In this document: one piece after another, positions 52,482 to 61,844 of the stretch | Numbering within the stretch: position 1 is the first letter of the stretch | Layout of the letters: each line of letters starts with the position of its first letter | Source: Solitalea canadensis DSM 3403 | Lineage (GTDB): Bacteria > Bacteroidota > Bacteroidia > Sphingobacteriales > Sphingobacteriaceae | DNA length: 64,000 nucleotides | Assembly (NCBI RefSeq): GCF_000242635.2 | Contig: NC_017770.1 | Location: 1,686,669 to 1,750,668, forward strand | Reading direction: 5' to 3' | The notes under the pieces: model-generated | The model's input: only the letters and a program-made list of their open reading frames with translations | The model's database searches: none | Told to the model about the DNA's origin: nothing | Made by a program: the position numbers and the translations under genes

Positions 52482-55400
52482 AATCTGAAACCCAGGGTTA
52501 CATAAGGAAGGTTTTCTTCCCTTGAATGCCCGAAAATAGCAGTTACCACCAGCATGTTAACCGGCGAGAGGTAAATGCCTCCGCCAATACCGTTATGCCA
52601 TTTCGATGAGTTTTCGCCTTCTATCCATACACGTCCAATATCTTTATAACCTATAATGCCAAGACTACCGGGAAATAGGTAGGTCCTAAAATCCAAAAGT
52701 TTATACCTGAATTCGAAATTGTTATATAAAAAGCTGGTGCCAGCAAACCGATTTTTACGGAATCCCATTAAATGGGTTCCTCCAATATAGTGATGCTGGA
52801 AAAAGGATGGATTTCCTCCTGTAAAGCCACCTCCAACTCGGTCGGCAATTACCAAACGTGCTGGTAGATGAAAGCTCATAAACAAACTCAAATCACTTCT
52901 TAATTGTGTGAAATCATTGCTCTCCTTATTTAAGCCATAGATAGATTTAAAGCTGGTTTTCCAGTAAATACCACGGCTCGGTAAAACTATATGGTCTCTG
53001 GTATCTATAATCGCATCCATTTGAATGCCTGTATAAAATTTGGTACTGAAAAGATTGGGTTCGTCCAGTTTGTTTAACGCAGGATCAGCAATAAAACGCC
53101 CTTCGTTATCGCTTTCATCCATTTTAAAATATTGAAAAGATGGGCCGATATCGAACTTTATTTTACTTCCTAATTTGAATTGGAATGCGGGATTTAAGTT
53201 AAATACATTATATCTACTTCGATAAAATGTAATCGTTTCATTTGCTGAATCATAAATGGTTTCATTTCCTAAACCAAAGAAGTTTTCAGTATTTTTCGGA
53301 CCGAGTGTTTCTGCATCGATCACTAAACCCGTTTTTCCGAATACCTCATTAAACTGAGCATGGTATTTAAAGTAAAATGCTTTGGTAGATAAGGAATGCC
53401 CTAAAACGATACGTTGACGTGATGCCTCCGGTTTCTTCAAATAAGCATAGTTAACCAATGTTAATGCGGCTCCGATAATAACACCATCATCAAGGTTGTA
53501 ACCGGCTATTAAAGAGGGTATTTGCTGATTGTATTTAAAATCCCGACTCACATAAGTGTTTCCTTCATCTTTTGACGATAACTTAAGCTTGACATTACTT
53601 TCAACTTCCAGGTTATTTTTTTCCTGTTGATGATCGTATATAAAGATTTTTCCGGGTGATCCCGTATTGGAAGCAACCTTAAACGTATCTATATCTCCTC
53701 CGCCAATTACCTTTATTTTTATAGGGGATGAATTATCTCCACTAATGTCAAAAACATCTGAGCCTTTTTCTCCAAATAATCGAATTTCTTTAGTTACCGA
53801 TGGATTAAACTCCCGCTGATAAATCTCTTTTTTGATTTGCTGATCTTTAGCAATTTTGTGAATACTTACCGCTACCTTGCCACTATCTAATCGTTTAATA
53901 GCGAATAATTCCTGATTATTAGAGGTTGACACATCTACTTGATTGGAAAGGTATTTATAGAAAATAAGTGCGTTTTGCACTAATATATCCCGTCGGCTTT
54001 TTAAGCTTGAGGCGATGGTGTTAACCGTTTCGCGAGGGAGTTCAGGAGGGAAGCCTTTCATTGCGGCATCAATAACACTATCTGTAAGCGATTCTGCTAC
54101 TTCCATTGAAATTTTCTTCCAGTCTTTTTCTTCCAGTTCGTTTAAGAAATCTCGATCGAAAAATTTAGCTCCCATCATAAATCCATTCACATTTTTGATT
54201 TTTGGCCCAAAACCCTGGAACATCGGTAACAACCACGGAGCAGAAACCATTTTGGGTAAAACACCCTGATTTACAAAGAAAGCCTGATCTCTGTCGCGCG
54301 GAATGGGGTAGAACCTTTTTCCTTTCCCTTTTTCTACATAAGCCCAACGCCACTGGTCTTCATGACGGTCCCAATCACCAATTACAAGATCAAATAACCG
54401 AGCCCGCAAAACAGCTTTCTGGTCAACTGAATTATCGTTATCCTTTTTCAACGCCTTTACCATTTTAGGTGTTGTTAGTGTTTTACCTGGCATTACAGGT
54501 TCGCGTTGTTCTAGCAGACACAACGTATTGGCAAAGTCTTTCCGGTATTGGCCTAAAAAAGGATCGTCGGGAACAAAAACAATTTGAGGTTTTGCATGCG
54601 GTATGTTTAAGGCAGTTGCCATTGTGCTGATCACCAATGGAGCGTAAGGCATAGCTGCAGAAATTTGATCTTGTAAAACTTCACGGGCAACCGTTTCTCT
54701 TAATTCTGCGGGTAAAGCCATTTCGGGTGATTTTCTGATGGTTCTTAATGCCCACTCTAAACCAGCCGTATCCGCCAATCGCAACGATTTAGTTTGATGT
54801 CCGCCACCTTGTTCCAATATTTTAAAACCTCCACCTTCTTTCCGGAGGTTTATAATTTTAGTGTTAACAGGGAGATTCCAGATCTTACGATAATTTTCAC
54901 CTAGAATAAATCGTTTAAAACTGCCGGCTTCTTCATAACGACTATCCGCTACTACAACAGTACTATCTGGATAATTAACAATAGAGTCGGTTGTAACGGT
55001 TGATTGTATTACGTCTTTTAATTGATAAACATTCGACGCAAAAGCTTGCTTATCTTCCGCTTTATCATTTACCGTATAATACTGAACATTCAATTCACCG
55101 TTTGCGGTTTGCTCCAAAACGGCATAACCATGCCCCGGATTAACAAACAGTGCATTCCTGCCTTCACGAACCCTGCTTTCATTATAACCTGAACCACTAA
55201 CAATGTAAGTTTTAGCGTCTTCCTTTATCAATTGCAAGTCATGGTCGTGCCCTGAAACAAATACCAATTGCTTATAATCCTTCAGTGTTTCCTCTACACT
55301 AGTTACCATTTTTTTGTATTTCGGATGTGGCAAGTCTTGAATATTGCCAAAAACAGAACGAGAAATAGGGTAGATAGAGCCAATAATAGGCAAGGGTATG

Positions 55401-56131
55401 TACAGGTTTTTGTTGAGATCTGTAAAAGGAAAAATGTGTTGCTTGATGGTATAGTAGCCGCCATGAATCCCATTACTTCTGAAAGGGTGATGCATGGCAA
55501 TGATAATCGCTTTGTCGCGGTTTTTATAAGCCAGTTCACTTAGTTTGGCGAGTACTTCGTCGGCTGTTTTACAGATACAATCAGAGGTTAAACCGGGTTT
55601 GTCATACGGATGAAGCCACCATTGTGTATCCAACACTAACATCACCAGTTTGTCACTTAAAATAACCTCTTCGGGACCCGGACAACCATCTTTGGGTAAT
55701 AGTCTTATGTTAGGTGATTTTAAACTATCCAACCATTCCTGTTGATTTAAAATGCGTTGGTAACCAGGAGGCCTTCCTTGCGCCCAGTCGTGATTTCCGG
55801 GAATGAAAATTACTTTCGACTGCTTATGAAGTCCAACCACCGATTGATATTTTAATATTTCTACAGCTTCGTGATAATTTGGATGATCTTCATCATACAT
55901 TCCTCTTTCATAAACGTTATCACCCAGATAAACCAAAGTGGTAGTAGAGTCGCTCAGTGAAAAACGTTTTGTTGCAGCATCAACCACCGGATTTCGTCCG
56001 TTAATTAATCCACCTGCATCACCAATTAATATCACACGGTGAACAACTTGCTGGGCACTTGCCGCTGCCGACAGCAAAAGAAAGCCTAAGAGAAATATAG
56101 ATTTTAAAAGTTTGCAATGAGTTGATCTCAT
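52478..56131 (-). CDS. Metallophosphoesterase / kinase-like / Omp85-type barrel fusion protein
   Basis: A 1217-residue exported protein. After a signal peptide (to about 26), residues 30-340 form a calcineurin-like phosphoesterase with Asp38 (LIGDAG), GDN at 70-72, GNHD at 112-115 and GHDHD at 294-298. Residues 405-680 have kinase-like marks: a glycine-rich GGGHQTKSLRL with Lys448, a DRH-type loop GDWDRHEDQW at 585-594 and an acidic DRDQ at 613-616. The final 350 residues form a beta-barrel with GGTHLMGFRKNRFAG, resembling Omp85 surface antigens. The partner lipoprotein is encoded three bases upstream. Phosphatase and barrel domains are firm; the kinase-like reading is inference. Confidence 0.82.
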   Translation of the reverse strand: MRSTHCKLLKSIFLLGFLLLSAAASAQQVVHRVILIGDAGGLINGRNPVVDAATKRFSLSDSTTTLVYLGDNVYERGMYDEDHPNYHEAVEILKYQSVVGLHKQSKVIFIPGNHDWAQGRPPGYQRILNQQEWLDSLKSPNIRLLPKDGCPGPEEVILSDKLVMLVLDTQWWLHPYDKPGLTSDCICKTADEVLAKLSELAYKNRDKAIIIAMHHPFRSNGIHGGYYTIKQHIFPFTDLNKNLYIPLPIIGSIYPISRSVFGNIQDLPHPKYKKMVTSVEETLKDYKQLVFVSGHDHDLQLIKEDAKTYIVSGSGYNESRVREGRNALFVNPGHGYAVLEQTANGELNVQYYTVNDKAEDKQAFASNVYQLKDVIQSTVTTDSIVNYPDSTVVVADSRYEEAGSFKRFILGENYRKIWNLPVNTKIINLRKEGGGFKILEQGGGHQTKSLRLADTAGLEWALRTIRKSPEMALPAELRETVAREVLQDQISAAMPYAPLVISTMATALNIPHAKPQIVFVPDDPFLGQYRKDFANTLCLLEQREPVMPGKTLTTPKMVKALKKDNDNSVDQKAVLRARLFDLVIGDWDRHEDQWRWAYVEKGKGKRFYPIPRDRDQAFFVNQGVLPKMVSAPWLLPMFQGFGPKIKNVNGFMMGAKFFDRDFLNELEEKDWKKISMEVAESLTDSVIDAAMKGFPPELPRETVNTIASSLKSRRDILVQNALIFYKYLSNQVDVSTSNNQELFAIKRLDSGKVAVSIHKIAKDQQIKKEIYQREFNPSVTKEIRLFGEKGSDVFDISGDNSSPIKIKVIGGGDIDTFKVASNTGSPGKIFIYDHQQEKNNLEVESNVKLKLSSKDEGNTYVSRDFKYNQQIPSLIAGYNLDDGVIIGAALTLVNYAYLKKPEASRQRIVLGHSLSTKAFYFKYHAQFNEVFGKTGLVIDAETLGPKNTENFFGLGNETIYDSANETITFYRSRYNVFNLNPAFQFKLGSKIKFDIGPSFQYFKMDESDNEGRFIADPALNKLDEPNLFSTKFYTGIQMDAIIDTRDHIVLPSRGIYWKTSFKSIYGLNKESNDFTQLRSDLSLFMSFHLPARLVIADRVGGGFTGGNPSFFQHHYIGGTHLMGFRKNRFAGTSFLYNNFEFRYKLLDFRTYLFPGSLGIIGYKDIGRVWIEGENSSKWHNGIGGGIYLSPVNMLVVTAIFGHSREENLPYVTLGFRF

Positions 56132-56134
56132 AAA

Positions 56135-56998
56135 TTAAGGCTTGTAGGAAAACTTGTAAATATTGGCAAAACTGTTCTTCGCTTCGTTAGAAATGTAGAG
56201 ATCTCCGTTACTGCTAAACGCAATTCCTTCAGGCTGCTTAAACAGCTTTGGATCGAGTTTGTACACCGATTCGATTTTGCCTTTTAAATCCGTGATGATT
56301 AATCGTTTTTGTTGATGAGAGAGGATATAGAGTTGGCCGGTTACCGGATGAATCTCAGCTGCTGAAGGTTGGAACTGTGCCCCTTTTTTTTCTTTCTTTT
56401 TTCCCGTGGGTTCACTTAAATCATCCGTAATTGTAATTTGAAAAACGGGAGACCTGTTAAATTGATGAGTAGCAAGGTCGAAGCTAAAGGCAGATACCAC
56501 ACCGTCATCATTACTACATTTTTTACAGATAATGACAAGGTTGTTGGACGATTTATCATGATACAAGCTTTCAAATTCATAGCCTGTTTTTTCAGGAAAA
56601 TCATATTCTGTATGTGTGAATTTATGGTCGCTGGTATCTCTTAGCTGGTAAATTGCTCCATTGCTCTTTAACACATACCAAACACCATTAACATTGCAGA
56701 TATCTTCATAATCGCCCGATTTACCAAACTTAACACCTTCGTCTGCTTTTTTGGTTTGAAGATCAATAGTGAAAAGATAACCTTCTTCATCATTAATGGC
56801 TGCCAGTTTCTTTCCGTCAGGGTAAAATGCGATACCTGATATTTCATCTAACAATTCGTTAAATGTTATTTTATCATCAGGCTGTACAAGATTATAACCT
56901 TTGGGCGAAGCGTTTTTTTGTGCTTTAGAGTCTGGATTACAGGCAAATGTTAAGACTGTTATTGCCAGTCCGGTGATTAAAAAGTAAAATTTTATCAT
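56135..56998 (-). CDS. SdiA-regulated family lipoprotein
   Basis: A 287-residue protein with lipobox VLTFAC (Cys20). The rest is a six-bladed propeller-like SdiA-regulated domain (PF06977): ELLDEISGIAFYPDGKKLAA near 48, YEFESLYHDKSSNNLVIIC near 140, and QPEGIAFSSNGDLYISNEAK near 262. These proteins sit in the envelope with unknown ligands. It precedes the phosphoesterase-barrel gene by three bases, so both are translated from one message and may work together at the cell surface. Confidence 0.85.
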   Translation of the reverse strand: MIKFYFLITGLAITVLTFACNPDSKAQKNASPKGYNLVQPDDKITFNELLDEISGIAFYPDGKKLAAINDEEGYLFTIDLQTKKADEGVKFGKSGDYEDICNVNGVWYVLKSNGAIYQLRDTSDHKFTHTEYDFPEKTGYEFESLYHDKSSNNLVIICKKCSNDDGVVSAFSFDLATHQFNRSPVFQITITDDLSEPTGKKKEKKGAQFQPSAAEIHPVTGQLYILSHQQKRLIITDLKGKIESVYKLDPKLFKQPEGIAFSSNGDLYISNEAKNSFANIYKFSYKP

Positions 56999-57065
56999 AT
57001 TTTAATATAAGATAAAAACACGAAATTTAGTTTAACTTGTTATAGTAGAAAATAACCAATAATTT

Positions 57066-58295
57066 ATGACTACATATCCGGAATTACTTACCGAAATAGA
57101 AAAGTACGTGAGATCACTTTACGCTTCTCATGATAGTGAACAACTTACTTACCACAATTTGCAACATACACTTGATGTAGTAAAAGCATCTGAGCAAATA
57201 GGTGCCCATTACCAACTAAACCTTCACGACCTGTTTATTGTTTTATCGGCGGCATGGTTACATGATATTGGTTATTTATACACAACACCTGCTTTACATG
57301 TTCCTGAAAGTGCTGTACAGGCAGAAAAATACCTTAAAAATCTACATGTTGAAGATGATATTATTGAACAAATAAAAGGTTGTATTCTGGCTACACAATT
57401 ACCTCAAAAACCGAAAAATTTATTAGAAGAAATCGTTTGCGACGCCGATCTTTTTCATCTGGGTACAGCTGATTATGATGAAAAAAGTAAAAGCCTGCGA
57501 GCAGAGTTGGAGTTAATCACCAACAAAAAGCTCAAGGGCAGTCAATGGCGTGAGAATTCCATTTTTTTTCTCGAATCACACCAATATAATACAGATTTCG
57601 CCCGCACACTTTTAGCACAAGGCTTGAAAGGAAATGTTAATAAGCTGAAAGAAAAACAAAAGGAAAAGGAAGCTGAAAAAATGAATGAGTCGTTTGTTCA
57701 GGAAACATTACCGCTTGCTGAAGGAAAGAAAGAAAAGAAACAAAAAGATAAAGAGGAGGATAAGCCGGGTAGGGGAATTGAAACAATGTTTAGAACCACC
57801 TCTACAAATCACTTGCGATTGAGCGAGATGGCCGATAGTAAAGCAAATATTATGATTTCTGTCAACTCAATTATTGTTTCCATTGTCATTTCAGTTTTAT
57901 TAAGACGCTTGGAAGATAACCCTCATTTTATTCTTCCGACCATTTTATTTGTTGCTTCGAGTTTGTTTACCATTGTGTTTGCCATTTTAGCCACGCGCCC
58001 GACAGTAACCTCTGGAATGTTTTCGAAAGACGATATTGAAAACAAACGCGCCAACTTATTGTATTTTGGTAATTTCTATAGAATGAGCTTAAAAGATTAC
58101 GAATGGGGAATACAGGAAGTAATGAAAGATAAAGACTTTTTATATGGAAGTATGACCCGTGATATTTATAACCTTGGATTGGTATTAGGTCGTAAATATA
58201 AAATGCTACGGATAGCCTATAATATATTCATGTTTGGTTTTGTGATCTCAGTTCTTTCATTTGCTATTGCGGCATTTTTCTTTGCAAAAGACTAA
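57066..58295 (+). CDS. HD phosphohydrolase fused to a Pycsar-type membrane effector (PycTM)
   Basis: A 409-residue protein. Residues 25-180 are an HD domain with His34, His66-Asp67 (AAWLHDIG) and Asp126 (CDADLFHLG), so the metal site is complete. A charged linker (190-235) follows. Residues 236-406 match the PycTM/DUF5706 domain: GIETMFRTTSTNHLRLSEMA at 238-257, then three membrane helices (about 262-280, 288-310, 383-406) and MTRDIYNLGLVLGRKYKMLR before the last. In Pycsar systems PycTM acts on the membrane after sensing cCMP or cUMP. No cyclase lies nearby. The ppk1 gene starts six bases downstream. Confidence 0.85.
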   Translation: MTTYPELLTEIEKYVRSLYASHDSEQLTYHNLQHTLDVVKASEQIGAHYQLNLHDLFIVLSAAWLHDIGYLYTTPALHVPESAVQAEKYLKNLHVEDDIIEQIKGCILATQLPQKPKNLLEEIVCDADLFHLGTADYDEKSKSLRAELELITNKKLKGSQWRENSIFFLESHQYNTDFARTLLAQGLKGNVNKLKEKQKEKEAEKMNESFVQETLPLAEGKKEKKQKDKEEDKPGRGIETMFRTTSTNHLRLSEMADSKANIMISVNSIIVSIVISVLLRRLEDNPHFILPTILFVASSLFTIVFAILATRPTVTSGMFSKDDIENKRANLLYFGNFYRMSLKDYEWGIQEVMKDKDFLYGSMTRDIYNLGLVLGRKYKMLRIAYNIFMFGFVISVLSFAIAAFFFAKD

Positions 58296-58301
58296 ATAGT
58301 T

Positions 58302-60362
58302 ATGACGCCTGTTTTTTTCGACAGAGATTTAAGTTGGTTATTATTTAATTACAGGGTTTTGCAAGAAGCCCAGGCAACAGAGGTTCCGGTTTACGAACGG
58401 ATAAAATTCCTTTCCATCTATTCTTCCAACCTTGATGAGTTTTTTAGGGTTAGAATGCCGGTTTTATTGGCTACAGCCAATATTGAATTACCGGATGTTG
58501 TTGATCAAATCGTTACGAATGACCTGCTAAAGCAAGTTCAGTTAACAGTAAGCAAACAACAGCAGGAGTTTGGGGCCACATTGATCCACTCAATTATTCC
58601 CGAATTAAAAAAACATCATGTGTTTTTTAATTATGGAAAGAATATTCCTGATGAATATCGTGATTACACAAGGGATTATTTCTTTACCCGTATCCTGTCA
58701 TTTTTGCATCCCGTTTTTTTGAACGGAAAAAGTGATTTTTTACTGGAAAATAATTGCATTTACTTCGCTCTGCTATTAAAATCGAAAGGAGTAGAAAACT
58801 CCGGTAATCAATATGCGTTAGTAAACATACCGTCTACTCATTTACCCCGGTTCGTTTCGGTTAGATCTTCGGTCGATTTTCAGTTGTTCTTTATAGATGA
58901 TATCATCCGGGATAACTTCCAGGTAATTTTTCCGGATCATGAGGTGTTGGAATGTTGCAGTATTAAGATTACCCGAAATGCCGAGCTGAATATCATTGAT
59001 GAATTTAGTCCGGATATAGCTGAGTTACTCCAAAACGAAATTGAAAAGCGTGACTTTGGAGTTCCTACACGTTTTCTGTATGAAGAAGGCATATCGGAAA
59101 CCTTGCTAAATTACCTTCAGCACTTTTGTGCATTATCGCCTAATGAAATGTTTGCGGGAGGGCGATATCATAATCTGAAAGACCTTGCGAACTTACCCAA
59201 CCCTATAGGGAAACAGCTGGAATATGAGACGTGGCCTGCTCAGCATCATCCCGAACTTAAAAACATTGACTCTATTTTTACAGCCATTGATAAAGCGGAT
59301 CAACTTATTCATCTTCCTTATCAATCCTACGATTACATTTTACGCTTTTTTAATGAAGCTGCAATTGATCCGAGTACCGAAGAACTATTTGTGACGCTTT
59401 ATCGTATTGCAGCTGATTCCTATATCGCCAATGCATTGATAGGCGCAGCTAAAAACGGAAAAAAAGTAACAGTTTTTGTGGAGTTGAAGGCTCGTTTTGA
59501 TGAAGCGAATAATATTCGTTGGGCCAAGAAAATGAAAGCTGCAGGCGTTAAGATTGTCTATAGCATTCCGGGTTTAAAAGTACATGCAAAAATTGCTTTG
59601 GTACATAAAAAGTCTGGGTTGAAACATAGTTACTATGGATTATTGGCTACTGGAAATTTTAATGAAGCTACTGCTCGCTTTTATTGCGATCAGGTACTAA
59701 TGACGACAAATAAGGACATCACTAAGGAACTTGATTTATTGTTTGCCTACCTGCAATCGAGAGAGCAGCCATCATCCTATAACTTTTTAAAATTTGAGCA
59801 TTTGTTGGTGGCTCAGTTTAATTTACAACAACGTTTTGAGCTTTTGATCGATCGCGAAATTGAGCATGTGAAGCAAGGACGAAAGGGACGGATTGTCATC
59901 AAACTGAACAACCTGCAAGAGCGAAATATGATCGTAAAGTTGTATGAAGCCAGCTGTGCAGGGGTGAAGATCGACCTAATCATCAGAAGTATTTGTTGCC
60001 TTGTTCCGGGTATAACTGATCTAAGTGAAAATATTAGCATCACAAGAATTGTAGATCGTTACCTGGAACACTCGCGAATATTTTATTTTGCTAATAATGG
60101 AGAAGATGAATTGTTTATGGGATCAGCCGATTGGATGAACCGTAACCTGCATAGTAGGATAGAGGTGTGTTTTCCTGTACTGGCAGTAAATCCAAAAGAG
60201 CAGGTAAAACAGGTACTAAAGCTGCAGCTGAAAGGTAATAGTAAGGCTGTGGTGTTGGGAGAAGATAATACAACAGAACGGTTGCATCACAAAGCAGAAG
60301 AACGTCATCAATCGCAAGCGGAAATATATGATTATGTAAAGCTATTAAAGAAAAGTTCTTAA
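58302..60362 (+). CDS. ppk1: Polyphosphate kinase 1
   Basis: A 686-residue enzyme that reversibly makes polyphosphate from ATP. The N-terminal block FFDRDLSWLLFNYRVLQEA and YSSNLDEFFRVRMPV are typical. The autophosphorylated histidine is His428 in IPGLKVHAKIALV, followed by YYGLLATGNFNEATARFY, and the second catalytic His region IVDRYLEHSRIFYF and SADWMNRNLHSRIEV. Length is normal. It is translationally close to the HD-PycTM gene, so polyphosphate and the putative nucleotide signal may be co-regulated. Confidence 0.95.
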   Translation: MTPVFFDRDLSWLLFNYRVLQEAQATEVPVYERIKFLSIYSSNLDEFFRVRMPVLLATANIELPDVVDQIVTNDLLKQVQLTVSKQQQEFGATLIHSIIPELKKHHVFFNYGKNIPDEYRDYTRDYFFTRILSFLHPVFLNGKSDFLLENNCIYFALLLKSKGVENSGNQYALVNIPSTHLPRFVSVRSSVDFQLFFIDDIIRDNFQVIFPDHEVLECCSIKITRNAELNIIDEFSPDIAELLQNEIEKRDFGVPTRFLYEEGISETLLNYLQHFCALSPNEMFAGGRYHNLKDLANLPNPIGKQLEYETWPAQHHPELKNIDSIFTAIDKADQLIHLPYQSYDYILRFFNEAAIDPSTEELFVTLYRIAADSYIANALIGAAKNGKKVTVFVELKARFDEANNIRWAKKMKAAGVKIVYSIPGLKVHAKIALVHKKSGLKHSYYGLLATGNFNEATARFYCDQVLMTTNKDITKELDLLFAYLQSREQPSSYNFLKFEHLLVAQFNLQQRFELLIDREIEHVKQGRKGRIVIKLNNLQERNMIVKLYEASCAGVKIDLIIRSICCLVPGITDLSENISITRIVDRYLEHSRIFYFANNGEDELFMGSADWMNRNLHSRIEVCFPVLAVNPKEQVKQVLKLQLKGNSKAVVLGEDNTTERLHHKAEERHQSQAEIYDYVKLLKKSS

Positions 60363-60365
60363 AGA

Positions 60366-60406
60366 ACACACCCCTTGCTCCTCATGAGAGAGGTTAGGGG
60401 GTGTGT
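60366..60406. terminator. Long hairpin between convergent ppk1 and thiolase genes
   Basis: ACACACCCC and GGGGTGTGT form the outer stem; CTCCTC and GAGAGG-like inner parts add to it. It resembles 8781-8826 in make-up. Confidence 0.65.
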
Positions 60407-60420
60407 AATTATTAATTTAG

Positions 60421-61596
60421 TTACGCTAAGTTTTCAATAACGATAGCAGATGCACCTCCACCGCCATTACAAATACCAGCTACACCAATTTTACCTTTTT
60501 GTTGTTGTAAAACCGACATTAATGTAACAACAATACGTGCACCAGACATGCCAATAGGGTGACCCAAGGCAACGGCACCACCGTTTACGTTTACTTTCGA
60601 AGGATCGATCGCTAATTCGCGGTTGTTTGCCACTGAAACCACTGCAAAAGCTTCGTTGATCTCAAAAGCATCCACAGACTTAATGTCAATATTAGCTTTT
60701 GCTAAAGCACGAGGAATCGCTTTTGCCGGAGCAGTTGTAAACCATTCAGGCGCTTGTTGAGCATCTGCAAAAGAAATAATGCGTGCCAATGGTTTTATGC
60801 CTAACTCTTTTGCTTTATCAGCACTCATTAATACAACAGCAGCAGCGCCATCGTTAATGCTTGAAGCGTTAGCAGCTGTAACGGTACCTTCTTTTTTGAA
60901 AACAGGACGTAAGCCTGGAATCTTGTCGAATTTAACGGCTTTAGGCTCCTCATCTTCACTGATTACAACAACTCCGCCTTTTCCCTCAATTTCCACAGGA
61001 ACGATTTCCTCTTTAAATAAACCTTTTTCTTGTGCAGCTAATGCACGTTTATAAGATTCGATGGCAAAATTATCTTGATCTTCACGGGTAATATTACAGT
61101 CTGTCGCACAAAGTTCGGCAGCGCTACCCATATGATAATCATTATATACATCCCATAATCCGTCTTTAATTAAGCCATCAACTACTTGTTGATTTCCTAA
61201 ACGGTAGCCCTGACGAGCTTTATCTAAGTAATAAGGAGCATTACTCATGCTTTCCATACCACCGGCAACCACAATGTCATTATCACCGTTCATGATCGAT
61301 TGTGCAGCAAGCATAATTGCTTTTGTCCCTGATGCACAAACTTTGTTCACAGAAGTAGCCGGAATAAATGGTAAACCTGCAAATTTTACAGCTTGGGTAG
61401 CAGGAGCTTGCCCTACGTTTGCAGATAATACATTGCCCATAAATACTTCCTGAATAAGTTCAGGTTTAACGCCTGAGCGTTCAACGGCAGCTTTTACGGC
61501 AATGGCACCTAATTTGGTGGCAGATAATGAAGATAAACTGCCTCCCATACTGCCTATCGGGGTACGAGCGACAGAAACAATTACAACTTCTTTCAT
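60421..61596 (-). CDS. Acetyl-CoA C-acyltransferase (thiolase)
   Basis: A 391-residue thiolase. The acylated Cys87 lies in NKVCASGTKA, the catalytic His in ALGHPIGMSGARIV near 349 and the second Cys in GICNGGGGASA near 378. The sequence looks like biosynthetic acetoacetyl-CoA thiolase (AtoB/PhaA), but a beta-oxidation role is also possible. No hydroxyacyl-CoA dehydrogenase gene lies beside it. Confidence 0.92.
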   Translation of the reverse strand: MKEVVIVSVARTPIGSMGGSLSSLSATKLGAIAVKAAVERSGVKPELIQEVFMGNVLSANVGQAPATQAVKFAGLPFIPATSVNKVCASGTKAIMLAAQSIMNGDNDIVVAGGMESMSNAPYYLDKARQGYRLGNQQVVDGLIKDGLWDVYNDYHMGSAAELCATDCNITREDQDNFAIESYKRALAAQEKGLFKEEIVPVEIEGKGGVVVISEDEEPKAVKFDKIPGLRPVFKKEGTVTAANASSINDGAAAVVLMSADKAKELGIKPLARIISFADAQQAPEWFTTAPAKAIPRALAKANIDIKSVDAFEINEAFAVVSVANNRELAIDPSKVNVNGGAVALGHPIGMSGARIVVTLMSVLQQQKGKIGVAGICNGGGGASAIVIENLA

Positions 61597-61844
61597 GCTA
61601 AATATATAAGGTTTTATTGATTGCTATTGGCTTGCAATTTAGGCAATTTTATATTATGTATAATGAAAACACTTGGGTGCCTAATGCTGTTTTTTCAAAA
61701 GGCAGAATTTTATTTTTATTGAAGTTAAGATTAGGCTGATAGGGAGGGTTAATTAAATTCTGTTGCTGGTAGCCGGTTTATAAGGTAAATGTTTACATTA
61801 TTGTATTAATTTGTATTTTGATCAACATCATATAGATATACAGC

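Noticed and set aside
55268-55543. Open frames on the opposite strand of the 1217-residue gene
   Set aside because: They are shadows of a long, well-supported coding frame and carry no recognisable motif.
57066-58295. Complete Pycsar defence operon
   Set aside because: No pyrimidine cyclase gene lies next to it; the neighbours are ppk1 and an envelope lipoprotein gene. Only the effector-like domain is present.
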